This document shows, one piece after another, positions 12,624 to 24,300 of a DNA stretch of 64,000 nt. The DNA is from Adineta ricciae. Taxonomy: Eukaryota > Rotifera > Eurotatoria > Adinetida > Adinetidae. How positions within the stretch are numbered: position 1 is the stretch's first letter; the number at the start of each line of letters is the position of its first letter. The position numbers and the translations under genes were made by a program. Location: assembly GCA_905250025.1 (NCBI GenBank), contig CAJNOJ010000236.1:1-64000 (forward strand). Reading direction: 5' to 3'. Below the pieces are notes generated by a model. It did no database searches, had not been told where the DNA came from, and worked only from the letters and a program-made list of their open reading frames with translations.

Positions 12624-13598
12624 TTAGATTAGGATTTCAAAATCGGCCATATCATTGTTTCGATCGAGTGTTTTTCTTTGACTTTCTTTTCTGTTTTTCA
12701 TAGTTATTGCTTTACGTCTTTGCCATCTTTCAGTTCGAATTCGTTGGCTAAGACTTCGACACAAAAATGACCATGGTTTAGGGCCAGCTGTGCCTATATT
12801 CGGATATTTTTCATACAAAGTCTGCCCAATAGCTCGATATTCATGTTGTTCACGAAGACATGGCTTGATCGACATAACCCATCGAGCGAGTTCATTGATA
12901 AATGCTGCCCATTGTTTGTGAATCGTATTTGTTTGAAGTGCATGAGTGATGCTCGATGAAAAGCTCGGTAAAATAGTTGGATAAGTAAAAATATAACCCG
13001 ATGATATAGAGAGATGGGATGAGGAATTCGAATGTTTATCATCATCGTCATCGATGTTAGACGTGACTTTATTTTCGAAGAGATGATTTGAATGAGATAG
13101 TTGGTGTTGCTTGGAATCAGTCGATTCCTCTTTTTCTTCTTCTTCGACAAATCCATAGACATGTTCAAGACTTTCCTAGAAATGGGTATTGTGCTTTCTG
13201 AATACACAAAGACTTGATATTTCATACCGGTGAGTGGGCGATTTCTTCGGTTTTTCTGTTCGTATTTTCGGATATTTGCTAGAAGAGGTAAATAAATATC
13301 GAGAACACAAGAAAATGTTTAATCTTTCTCTACAATTTTTTGGACAATATTCCAAAACTGTTTTCGGTCGCGAAAAGTAAATCCATATTCATTCTTGAAC
13401 AAATGTTCTACATCATCTCGATCCATAATTTGCAAATCTTCATCACTAACATGTTGTTCTAGATCAAGTCAATTCTCGCTCGATATTTAATTCTCTATTC
13501 TCATATTTACTTGTCAGTATCGTCGCCATTCTACCAGATATTCCATATGGTAAGAGATCAGCAACTGAGTGTTGACTATTACTTGTATTCATTCTCAT
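12624..13598 (-). CDS. SAM-like domain protein, tandem copy 2 (SAMD3-like layout)
   Basis: Four exons: 13598-13511, 13458-13334, 13278-13228 and 13175-12624, giving 271 aa. The SAM-like exon is 125 nt, exactly as in copy 1, and both share DRDDVEHLFKNEYGFTF. The linker is very acidic (EEEEKEE, DDDDD). The C-terminal module matches copy 1 block for block: FTYPTILPSFS, KQWAAFINELARW, EYRAIGQTLYEKYPNIG, PWSFLCRSLSQRIRTER. The N-terminal exon and the linkers have diverged, so the duplication is not recent, whereas the two folded modules are conserved. This suggests both copies are under selection. An alternative start two codons downstream (13592) is equally possible. The biochemical function is unknown. 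SAM domains usually mediate oligomerisation or protein-protein contact. Confidence 0.75.
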
Positions 13599-13987
13599 CC
13601 AAGTTGAATCACATGGAATGTTCAGATGAAAAAGCTTTCTTAATAACGAAGATATGTTGGCGCGTAATATTCAACACATTGTGATGAAATTGAAAACTAG
13701 ATTTAACGTCTAATCGAGGAAAAGATAGTTGATGTATCGATTGCCATTCATCGAGATACTTTAGATCATCAAGGCAGATCAAACAAATAGAGAAACAATC
13801 TTGGATTTCTCACGAACATCTGTTTGATTACATATAATGAGATCGTCTCAGTTTTCACTGGAAGAACACGACTTATCTAATAGAAAAAATTAGCGCTATT
13901 TGTTCGTTTGTTTATTGATCAAAATAGTAAGCCTAACACAAATTCAATACTAACTACTGATTTCAAGAGACAAAGTTGGTCAAGTTG
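13599..13987. other. intergenic, nothing recognised
   Basis: Short gap between the start of the second SAM-like gene and the 3' end of the sulfhydryl oxidase gene, both on the minus strand. I see no exon or structured repeat in it. Confidence 0.4.
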
Positions 13988-16284
13988 TTAAAAGCGCACT
14001 ATCATCAATAGAGAAAATAACAAAATCATGAGACTATATTGTTGATGAACAGCTGTGCTACTCTTCGATGATGTTTTTTGTATGTCATAATACTCTTTTA
14101 AATAATTATAAACTTCATTTTCATCGAATTCCGTCGCATCGTTGTTCTCATCAACTTGACGAACGCAAGTATTACATTCCTGCTTTGTTGGAAATGGAAC
14201 TTTCGGCCAAGCTGGATCACTGGATAATTCTTCATTGCGAAGTCGTTCATTCACCTTGTTATGACCTAAAGACTTTCCGAATAATTTTCAATCAAGAATT
14301 TATGTGAATATTACCTCGCCAAAGATACAAAACGTTTTCTTTGTACGAAGGTATTTCGTGTTCAGCGTTGCTGGTCATGTTGGTGAAATGTTTCACACAT
14401 TCTTCGCAAAGGAAAAATTTGCGAACAAATTCACGAATAGGAACAATCACATCGATTGGTTTTGCATCGGACGGTACTGAAAAGAGAAAACCATTTGACT
14501 GCGATTCGTTCAAAATCAACTTACATTTATTGTCCTCGGCAAGTAGAGCTTGCTTAACTGTCATACTATGAAATAGAAGCCATAATCCGCAGGTATAACC
14601 ACGTTTAGTTGGGTCGGATCCGTTACAATGATCGAATTTGATATCTGGTAGTTTTATAATCTAAGATTAAGAACAAAGAAACAGATGAGCAATATTCTCC
14701 TTGAAGGATAATCAAATGATGTTTGGATGAAACATTTATGACCGTGCCCTTTGATTGAACAATAGCTGCAATCCCCTGATTGAGATGTTAAGCAGATCAT
14801 TGACTGAAAGCAATTCAAAACAGTAGCATTCTTAATACTCATTCTGTCCTGTTTTGGTTGCATCTCCTTTAGCTAAATCTTATTAAGACAAGAAGATTAC
14901 CGAAGTAGAATTAATATAATTTTGTAATTCTTTGCTTGTCAATGTCGTACGGTCATTCATAAAATTGATTAAATCATAAAGGAAAGTCTTTACACTCTCA
15001 CTTCCTGGATAATACTATACAAGAAAGAAAACCTGAATTTCATCTTTCTGAAACATTTTTCTATTACCGTATGAAGGACATTGAGCCAGGATTTGACATC
15101 TTCGAATAATGTAGGTAGCTTGCGTCGTAAGTCTTTATTAACCATCCAGACAACAGTGCTATCGACATCCGTCAGCGTTGGTCTCAATGCGCCAGGTTTC
15201 TCACTGAACAACCATTCAGCACGACAGAAGAACGAGAAGAAATCTTACCTTTCAAGTTTGTCACTATGAGAACTGTTATGAACATTCAACACAAATTGTT
15301 TCATCGCTTGTGTCCAGTCCATTCTAGAGAAAACAAGACTGAATTTCGATTGCAATCTCGTTTGGTTACGTACGGTTCAAGTGTGATTTCTCCGTGCTCA
15401 TTTCTTGAACCTTTCCAAAGGCTAACACCTGATTTGACAGGATTTTTCGTGTGCAAACGAAAGATTGGTTCTTTGTAAACAGTTTTCGAATTATTCAAAA
15501 CATACTAAAACAAAGCGAAATAATTTTCATAAGAAGAAGCTCATAGAAACGGTGAAATAGTTACGAGACTATAGAGAAGAATGTCGTCCGAGACGAATAA
15601 TTGAAAATTTTTGTAGTTTGGAGGAATTACACGATTCAAATCATCCAGTGACTGCGGTCTAGGAGAAGAAATTTCAATACATCATCCAAGTTTTGTTCTT
15701 TTCAACTTTTACTCAATCACATGACGAACGGGCCATGTTTTTCCGTAACAAACATGTGCAATTTTATTGAGTTTCTTTATTGACCACATTAAAATGTCTT
15801 CTGGTTTGACGTTACCACTTCGTCGTTCTGAATTAAATGCTAATTGTGTGGAATTTGTTAACGGACAGAATATTCGCCACTGCGGATAACCTTCGTCTTC
15901 GCAAATATCATTCTGAGATGATGATTCGCTAGCACAATCATATGCGCCAAGTCGGAGATATCTCGACCAACCTTGAATGCAACAATACCTGTTTTCATTC
16001 AATATTTTCCGCATCGTTTTACCTGTCGCATATTGAGCAGCAGCTTCCCAACCCGGTTCAGCAAGTTTGCAAAAACCGCAATAAGTTAAGTAATAAAAAA
16101 CAATCCAAACAGGTTGACGAACTTTCGATGTAGATGTATCGGCTTTAAGTGCCGATGTCCAGTTCGTTCGTGTCAGATATTTCGTTTTATGCCATGGCCA
16201 ATGACCATCATCTTCGACGATGTATGAAGACGACAACGAAAACAGAAGAAAAACCGCAAACAAATATAAATGCGACACGAGCAT
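13988..16284 (-). CDS. QSOX: quiescin sulfhydryl oxidase (thioredoxin + Erv/ALR fusion)
   Basis: Nine exons: 16284-15713, 15658-15565, 15504-15374, 15323-15249, 15203-15068, 15014-14901, 14660-14525, 14476-14315 and 14265-13988. They join in phase to 565 aa. QSOX uses FAD and O2 to put disulphides into secretory proteins. Residues 1-20 form a signal peptide. The thioredoxin domain follows with active site CGFC (CGHC in vertebrate enzymes) after FYYLTY. A middle region leads to the helical Erv domain, marked by CNGSDP, RGYTCGLWLLFHSMTV (FAD-binding helix), the redox pair FFLCEEC, LWRGHNKVNERL and a final CNTC pair after FPTK. The C-terminus is a hydrophobic segment (LMILLFSLLMIVRF) that could anchor it in the Golgi membrane. 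Intron 6 (240 nt) is the only long one and contains a readable Cys-rich stretch that I take to be intronic. Family assignment is very secure. Confidence 0.93.
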
Positions 16285-16815
16285 CTACAAATATAAATAA
16301 TGAGTGCGAAAATCATTGAGTATACCGTTGAATAAAGAAACGAATGAGTCTTTTTTTCTTCTTATACGTATGCAAAAGTGCGGTGCGATCGAAGCACATA
16401 AACTGTCGTTTATCTCCTTCTTTTTTCCTCCTCTCTCTCATCGTTTCTTTTGCTTTATTTATTTCTTCGTTCTGTATATGTATCATCTGAAGCTCGACAG
16501 ACAGATATGTATGTTTTTATCATTCCCCAAACACCAACTACTACAGGCTTGTGTCTTTTCTTTTCAACCAATACAGAATGACGAATAGGAGAGAGTAATC
16601 AGCATTAATATACGTTCGTCTTTCTTCACTCATTAATAATCGCATGAAAGACTCGAAAGACATACCGCGTAACAAAAAGGGCTCATTTATTACACGCCTT
16701 GATTTTATTCCCTCTATTAGTTCCTTTCACACAAGACAATGAATGGTACATTTCTCGTCATTTCACACACACAAACAATTACGGAAAGACTGAAAATATT
16801 ATGTTCAGTTTTTTT
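16285..16815. other. intergenic region between QSOX and GM2-activator-like gene
   Basis: Contains the upstream region of QSOX and the 3' side of the next gene. It is pyrimidine-rich in places. No exon was found that connects to either neighbour. Confidence 0.4.
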
Positions 16816-17558
16816 CTAATTATTTCCTTTTGGTTTAACAGCGAATTTAATCATGTAACAAGCATAGATGTTACCAACGGTCGCTTTAATTTCAACATCG
16901 AAGTCACCAACACTTAACCATGAGGCAAATCTGTAAAAGAAATAGAAACAGAATTCAATCAATTGTAAACCTAATAAAGAAAACTCTTTACTCTGGTGCT
17001 TTAGGAATTGTAAGGTCAATTTCAATGTCAATATTATTTGTGGTGATATCTACTGGACATTCGCAATCGATGTTATGTTGAAGAAGATTAGCTGGACATC
17101 CGTTTTCCATAGGGGCAAGACGTTTCATCAATCCACATAAATCGGGGTATGAACTATGAAATATGAAAATTCAATGAAATCAGTTGACTGCGATCTGTTC
17201 TATACCATGAGCCAACTTTTTCACCTTCGACAATGTAGCAACTGATTGGTAATTTAATACCACTGACTGTGCGTACAATTTTCAAATCAGCTTTGATAAC
17301 ACCTTTGATAAATTCAGTAGTTGAAGCAGCAAATGACAGTGTACCTTGACCAGGTTGAATAATAGGCATGGGCAAAAATGTTAATCGATTGATTTGAACA
17401 TTTTTTGATCCTAATCAAATGAAATCTAAGATCGAATCGAATCTCATGTATAAGTCCGGGTACATACCACAATCGGTCAAACCTACTGTCGTATAAGTTT
17501 GTGATGTTGCATATGCAACAAAGCACATGAAAACAATGACGTGACTTACGAATAACAT
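16816..17558 (-). CDS. ganglioside GM2 activator-like lipid-binding protein (ML family)
   Basis: Four exons: 17558-17468, 17410-17206, 17153-16992 and 16930-16816, giving 190 aa against 193 in human GM2A. A signal peptide (MLFVSHVIVFMCFVAYA) is followed by the MD-2-related lipid-recognition fold. Family landmarks in order: a first Cys in LTDCG, LTFLPMPIIQPG, IKLPISC, VGSC, YPDLCGLM, GCPANLL, DCECPVDI, LTIPKAPEFASWLSVGDF and a last Cys in YACYMIK. Eight cysteines after the signal peptide fit four disulphides. In vertebrates this lysosomal cofactor extracts GM2 from membranes for hexosaminidase A. Invertebrate members may carry other lipids. Introns are about 50-60 nt. Confidence 0.88.
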
Positions 17559-18646
17559 TCCTTCTTCAGTACACTATGTATCTTGGAGATATCTTTGAAT
17601 AACTTATCACCTAATACCGGATCAACACAAGTCTTAAATAGTTTAGAAATCGAGCAGCTGGTTGGCTTTCCACATTACCATTTTGTGTTCCAACACCTAC
17701 ATATTCCATATCGCTTTCACGTCAATGATAAAAATGATGATCTGATAAAGTTGTATGAAGAATCAGCGTAGGAGAATGTTTTTTTTTTGAAGAAATCTGC
17801 CATAGTTTGTACAAAAGAAACATTCCGTACAGATATTGTTCATGGTATATCATTTAAATGACTTGATCGATATGCCGTATCGTTTATCGTTTCTTCGCTG
17901 TTGAGAAATATCACTAATAAATATCATGATCTTCTCTTACGAAAGGAACAGATTATCAATGATTACTTTCGTTGTAGATCGAGAAAATTTATCTATTTGA
18001 TTTGAAAGAATAAAAATTGTTCTAAACGCCTCTGAAAAAATATATCTTATTAGGTAGAACGCTTGTCTGTATGGCGTGACATCAATTTTTGATAAGGCTA
18101 TTATTCAGTATAGATTCTGAGTGCATATTTTAGCCTTCATTTTTATTTTTATTATCAATGATCAATACTGCATGAGATACTGTTTTGCAACTAAATCTAT
18201 AAATATTACGAAATAGATAATGATTTATGAGAGTATCAACAGGTGAATTTACGAACAAACATCAAATTCATCAGTGAAACCATTCTGGTAGGTCATAGCA
18301 CGCTTATTCTCACGAAATACACCGTTTGAGTCATTTTTCTTAAAACATCAAACGATAATGTGAACGTGAATGCTGATCTTTTTCTATTTCTCTGAACTTG
18401 AGATTGTTTGTTATCCGAATCTCAATGACCTATTACGTCTCCATATGAAAATTGATATACTGGTGATAGTCTGATGGATGAGACTGACTAAAGCTTATCA
18501 GAATTCTTACGTACATAATGGGAAAAGAATAGACTATCTCATATGATTAGCAGGAAAATTATTTCCTTGAATTTGTATGAAAAAAGTATTAATCTGAAAA
18601 GAGTAATTTGTTTATTCTCCTTTTGCCAAAATAAAACGGTCCATAA
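17559..18646. other. 1.1-kb intergenic stretch
   Basis: Lies between the start of the GM2-activator-like gene and the 3' end of the LRP2BP-like gene. A frame at 17583-17771 on the plus strand is short and has no partner exon. I see no feature I can support. Confidence 0.4.
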
Positions 18647-20158
18647 TCAAATCTTTTCGTGTGTTAAATAATCTTGCAATAGTTGACAAGCATCTGGATC
18701 GTATTGGAAGCACTAGGAGTAAAACTTTGAACAATTGAGCTAAAAATATTTATATTAGTTTTACTTTTTTATACATTAACGCAGATTGCGTTGTATCTTT
18801 TTGGATTCCCAATCCAAGTTCCAGGCATCTGCCGAGAATAAATATGGCGATAGCAATACCTTTTCGAATATATTGTGGTAAGCAACAAGATATTCGAGAT
18901 AACTCATCAATATTATCCAATGCAGCTACTCTGAATATATGAGAAAATCTATTCTGATAAAACATCTGTTGATTTCTACTCACCGTTTCGCTAAATCAGT
19001 TGCTTTTGTATATAGTTTTCGATTGTAATATGCATAAACAAGTAGTCCCATAGCCTATCGATAAGAATGCGTTATCTTGTGAAAATAACATTGACGAGTC
19101 ATTCACCTACATAGATATTGCCTCGTTCTGACGCTCGTCGGAGATAGTCAATAGCTTGGTTAATGTTTTTCGTTGTACCAACACCAAACAAACTCATCGC
19201 ACCTACAGCACCTGAAATTTCATATTTAATGACCTGTCATATCTGTAGTAAATATCAACACGATATTACCAAGACTTTCAAGCGAACCACACTGCGCTGC
19301 CTGATTGTGCCAATGCCAGGCTTTCTTTAAATCATACACGAATGAACTTTTACGTGAGTAATAAAACGCGAGAGCGGTTTGAGCTTCTACAACTGGATCA
19401 TGTCCATCGCCACTTGCTGCTAATAGCCACCATCTACGATGGATGAGTTGAAAAGATTTTCGGAAACTGTGAATGTTATTACTGTTCAGCTTTATCTTCG
19501 GAATGTGCAACACCGAAGCCTTGAAAGAAAGCTTTGCCAATGTGAAATTCAGCATATGGTACAACAAAGCAGTTAGGATCTTTGCCTTTTGCTGAGATTT
19601 CGATCATCATTTGATACGCATCATCCTAGCAGAGAATCATCATATTTTTACCGTTGTAAATCAATTCTCAACGAACCGGCGTGAATCCAGGCGGTCCTTG
19701 TCCATCAAAACCCATTGTAGCCAGTTGATACATGGCTAAATAGAAAGAAAAATATTCGAAGGAAATGCACAATCAAACAGTGATGTACCACGTAGATCGA
19801 CATCCTTAATTTTGGAATACCATTTCCACGCTTTCTGGTACTGTTCCGTATCGTAATAGAATTGTGCAAGAAGCATGATTCCTTCACGAGCTCGACATTT
19901 GCACTTCATAGGATCATACGTATCCATACCACACGTGCATTCAGTTAAATCAAGTAAATCACTTTCGAATTCATCTTCCCGACCATTTTCACGTAACAAT
20001 TCGCGTGTATTATCTCTCTATACAAGCAGTGCGAATACTAAAACCGTATACTTGAGAGCAGTACTTACGAGAATCAAGCGTTCAATCATAAATTCTCGAG
20101 CACCGAGTGCTTGAGGAACAGAAGCCGCCAACTTCTCCCCAATGTTTTGTGCAGCCAT
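18647..20158 (-). CDS. LRP2BP: LRP2-binding protein-like, Sel1/TPR repeats
   Basis: About seven to eight short exons with 50-60-nt introns, starting MAAQNIGEKLAAS and ending YLTHEKI before the TGA at 18647-18649. The protein is a chain of Sel1-like helical repeats: LLAQFYYDTEQYQKAWKWYS, YAEFHIGKAFFQGFGV, AQTALAFYYS followed by KKAWHWHNQAAQCG, AVGAMSLFGVGT with INQAIDYLRRASERGNIYV, and the last repeat IAIAIFILGRCLELGLGI. The order and spacing match animal LRP2BP, including the conserved stretch before the last repeat (CLPQYIRKGIAIA here). In vertebrates LRP2BP binds the megalin tail. The role here is inferred. A Cys-rich insert (ECTCGMDTYDPMKCKC) near residues 55-70 is not something I know from vertebrate LRP2BP. 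Confidence 0.85.
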
Positions 20159-21190
20159 CGTTTCTAGAATTCAAACAGAGAAATCGATAAAACAATGAAA
20201 ATTGAGATGTGTAACAAAAGTCACACAGTATCCTCTTTCAAAACATCGATAAAACATCCAAACTCTTGATTCGATGTTGTAAAAGTAACAATGGAAGGCA
20301 ATCAGATCATGTTACCATATTTTGAAAGTTACCGTTCGAGCAACGGAAAAAATGAATATATCCGGCTTTCGAATAATCATGAGATAATCCTCGACAGATT
20401 ATACAAATCTGAAGTTTTCGTGTTAAGCGATCGAATGTTTTGCCGAGAAAATTTTCTTTTTCTATTGTCCTCAATCAATCAAAACTATTCAGGATTAATG
20501 GCAGCGCACGAGAACGTGTGAAGGTAAACAAACATTTTCTCCATGTACGTTCAGCTTACCTGTTTCGATGCCATTTACCAGGTCGATACGATGGAAATAT
20601 GTCTTTCGAAAAATATCGATTCAAATTCACTCATGAAAAAAAATTCTTTTTTCAATTGTCGAGGAAATTTTGAATATTTTTTTGCGTGAAATTTTTCATG
20701 TCAATTAGCACCATCTTGAATATGTCATACTTTTCTAAATCGTCCAATAAGGTTTGACAATCTTCTCATGTCATGTCGGTCGGACGGTGTAGACGAAACT
20801 TTGACAAACAGAAGTCATTTAAAGCGAAATTATCCAGGCCTTTTTGAAGAACTAATTATTGATGAGATTTTCAATTTTTTGTTGTTGATAACAAAATAAA
20901 GATATTAAAGCTTCTCATGGAATGTTATTTATCGAAAACCTCGTGTTTCTCTAATTTGCGTAGTCGATCGATGAAGGTCACCATATGTTCATTATCTCTC
21001 GATATTCTCATCATGACAAAGCAAAAGCGAAAATCTTTTATCAATACATAAAATGAAGTCGCTGAGATGGTTTTATCTCGAACATCTGACGACGCAGGAA
21101 AAAAGTTTTGTATTTAACTGTTGCTAGCCATTATCAATATCACAATCGGCCTCACACGTTTTTCAATCATACGACGAAGTGCCTAAGACA
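20159..21190. other. divergent intergenic region
   Basis: Between the divergently transcribed LRP2BP-like and cathepsin L genes, so it should hold both promoters. Open frames at 20291-20673 look like chance frames: no domain and no matching splice sites. Confidence 0.45.
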
Positions 21191-22396
21191 ATGAGATCTT
21201 TAATTCTTTTGTGTGCTGTTCTTATAAGTGCGCATTGCTTCCCAGCATCGAACGAATCTTGGTCTTTATTCAAACGTACGTTTGAAAGGAGATATTCCTC
21301 CAACGAAGAAGAGTTACATCGGTTTGTTGAATATGTAATTTTCTCAAGAAATTCTATTGTATAAATAGTCGACAGATATGGGAAAAAAATGTTGCTTTGA
21401 TTCAACAACATAATCTGGAAGCCGATCTTGGTCTTCATAGTTATACGCTCCGAATGAATCGATTTGGTGATATGGTAAAATTATTGAAAGACGTTCTTAT
21501 GCTTTATGTAATTCTTTTTTAAAGACAAATGAGGAATTTCGAAAACAAATGAATGGATTTAAAATGAGTGCAGAGAACGAAGTCAATCAAGACAATTATC
21601 AAACATTTACTGCACCAGCAGATTTCGTTCTTCCAGATAGCGTCGGTAGGTCAAGCCTCAGTTTTCTCAAATTATTCTACGATGTCTTCTATTCAAAAAT
21701 ATAGATTGGCGTACCAAAGGTTATGTAACATATGTAAAAGACCAAGGCCAATGTGGTTCATGTTGGGCCTTTTCGACAACTGGTGCACTTGAAGGACAAC
21801 ACTTTGCAAAAACATCAAAACTCGTTCCGCTCTCCGAACAAAACTTAGTCGATTGCTCGTGGCTCAACTTCGGATGCAATGGTGGTAACCAAGATCTCGC
21901 CTATGACTACATTAAAATGCATCATGGAATTGATACTGAACAAACTTATCCATATATGGCTCAACGGGAAATGTGTCAATTTCACAAAAAAGATGTCGGT
22001 GCTACAATTACAGTACGCATCTGTTTTTAAGTAAATAGAAATTATGATTTTGTTTTTGTTCATCCCTTACAGGGTTATACTCGTATACAAAAGCACAATG
22101 AAACGGATCTTACAGCTGCCATTGCTGCAGTTGGTCCAATCGCAGTTTCCATTGATGCTTCACAAGGTTCATTTCAATTTTATTCGAGAGGCGTGTATGA
22201 CGAACCAAATTGCTCAACAAAGAGACTCGATCATGCCGTTTTAGCTGTTGGATATGGATCGTTGAATTCAACAGACTACTATATTGTTAAAAATTCATGG
22301 GGTACTACCTGGGGAATGCAAGGTTATATTCTAATGAGTCGAAACAAACAAAATCAATGTGGAATTGCTACATCAGCTCTCTATCCACTTGTCTAA
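21191..22396 (+). CDS. cathepsin L-like cysteine protease (papain family C1)
   Basis: Five exons: 21191-21334, 21376-21474, 21525-21645, 21705-22012 and 22073-22396, 331 aa. Signal peptide [16 protein letters not shown], then an I29-type inhibitory propeptide with ERFNIN-like spacing ([13 protein letters not shown]) and a GNFD-like motif (MNRFGDM). The mature enzyme starts near LPDSVDWRTKG. Catalytic Cys is in CGSCWAF, His in [11 protein letters not shown] and Asn in [14 protein letters not shown] is also present. All catalytic residues are intact, so an active secreted or lysosomal endopeptidase is expected. I chose the ATG at 21191 because it begins the signal peptide directly. Introns are 41-60 nt, very short. 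Confidence 0.93.
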
Positions 22397-23401
22397 AAAT
22401 TGATTGTTTGTTTTCTTTCTGGAATAGAGTATTCAGGGTGAAGAAGTACATTTTTCATAAATATAACATGATTTCGCAATTGCACCTTTAACTCAAAGCT
22501 CTGGCGTCTATCAAAAACGTCATAAAAGCATTCGCGTAAGAAACTTGCATCAGATCGAAAACTGTCCATCACTATGAAACGAAATGAATTACTCTACGAA
22601 GGACGTATTCTAGTTCGTCATTTTCAATCCTTTACTCTGTGCAGAAAACTGCTATTCTATCACTGAACTAGTCTTAATCATCAAAACTATAATACTGATT
22701 ATCCTCGTACTTGAAAATTCGATTAAAATCCACTTTTGATATTGAGTTCGCTTCAAGAAGCAAAAAGCGGCTTCTAGACTCTCCGAAATTAAAATATTTT
22801 TCAATTCTAATTGGTTCATTTATTTCCTTTTGGATACTTTCCTTCTTTAACAGTGTAAAACATTATTCTTTTCCAGAATTAATTCGTTGGTATTTTCTGT
22901 AAAAGTATGTAAACAAGGGCTATTTCATCACGTCGTTCTTTGAGAACCTATACTTCTCAGCGTTACACGATACTTATGTCTGTTGCAGACATGTGAAATA
23001 TAGAATAACATTCGGTATATTCCGAGTAAGAAGGAAATCAATCAATAATCAACATTATAAGGTCATGAAAATGTGTTCAACGAATGAAATATGGATAGAA
23101 TAGATGTCAGTAGAGCAGATTTTTATTTTTCTTTCATGATCATTTTATCAACGGATTGGATATTTGCTATTTCGTCTCACTCTCCGTAAAGAAACATAAC
23201 ATAACTTATCAAATCGAAGAACAGCTTCAAATTATTCATCTTCCTTCCTTCTATAGACATCCTCAATACTGTTTTTAGTCATTTATGATTCAAAAGCAGC
23301 CGGTTCATCTCTCTTGTGACTCATATCCGGATTGAATAGTATAAAATGAAATGTAATATTCATCGTTCTTTACTTTTAGATATATTTTCATCATTTGAGT
23401 C
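22397..23401. other. 1-kb intergenic stretch
   Basis: Between two plus-strand genes. No exon, RNA gene or repeat could be recognised. The short plus-strand frame at 22711-22902 lacks any supporting feature. Confidence 0.4.
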
Positions 23402-24300
23402 ATGGCAGCATCCAATAAAACAGCAGCTGTATACCGACTGATTATGGTAAATCTTTTCCCAGGAAAATCATCAGCTCTTGTTTATACAAATATGAACTAT
23501 CTAGGTTGGCAGTGGTGGTGTTGGAAAATCAGCTCTCACCCTTCAGTATATGTACGATGAAGTAAGTGTGAATCATTTGTAATGGGTTTATGTTAATTTC
23601 GACATTTAACTTGATCTTAGTTCGTTGTGGATTACGAGCCAACAAAAGCCGATTCCTATCGAAAAGCAGTGATGCTTGATGGTGAAGAAGTTCAAATTGA
23701 CATATTAGATACTGCTGGCCAAGAGAACTATGCTGGTTTGTTTACTCTGAATAACTATGCGGATATTTCTGATGATTGTATTTTAGCAATTCGAGATACG
23801 TACATTCGTAGTGGTGAAGGTTTTCTTCTTGTATTCGATGTCACTGACGGTGAATCGTTTTCTGATCTCAACGAACTCTAGTAAGGACTTTCTTCGGAAG
23901 ACATTTCGTCATTGGATATTTTCATTCGATATAGTGAACAAATTTTGCGTGTCAAAAATGGAGGAACAAATATTCCCGCAATCTTAGTAGGAAATAAAAT
24001 CGATTTAGCTGAACGACGCAAAGTTACGTTGGAAGAGGCAGAGCAAAAAGCACGTAGTTGGTCGATTCGGTACATTGAAACATCAGCTAAAACAAAGCAT
24101 AATGTTGATAAAGTAAGATTTCAGCATTTCTTGAGCAAATATTATACATAGACTCGTTTTCTCTTAAGGTTTTCTGTGAATTGATGCGTATTGTCCGTCC
24201 GTTTAAGAATCCCGTACGCGAAACACACACAGTTGCACCACCTGGCCGACAAATCAAACCTCAGAAAACAAAAAAAGGTTCCAAATGTGTTATTTTATAA
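23402..24300 (+). CDS. RAL: Ral small GTPase
   Basis: Six exons: 23402-23446, 23505-23561, 23621-23735, 23787-23880, 23935-24112 and 24169-24300. They give 206 aa, the same length as human RalA. P-loop GSGGVGKS, Ral effector loop [11 protein letters not shown], switch [21 protein letters not shown] and ETSAK nucleotide motifs, and a C-terminal prenylation box CVIL after a basic tail. Ral acts downstream of Ras in exocyst-dependent secretion and membrane traffic. The intron at 23736-23786 is 51 nt, lacks in-frame stops and falls in switch II. If retained it would insert 17 residues while keeping the frame. The spliced form matches Ral exactly at that point, so it is clearly an intron. Confidence 0.95.

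Noticed and set aside
14654-14863. Cys-rich minus-strand frame inside the QSOX gene
   Set aside because: It falls between exons that join in phase without it, and QSOX has no such segment there. Treated as intron.
20291-20673. Two plus-strand frames upstream of cathepsin L
   Set aside because: No recognisable domain, no splice partner, and the position is the promoter interval of two divergent genes.
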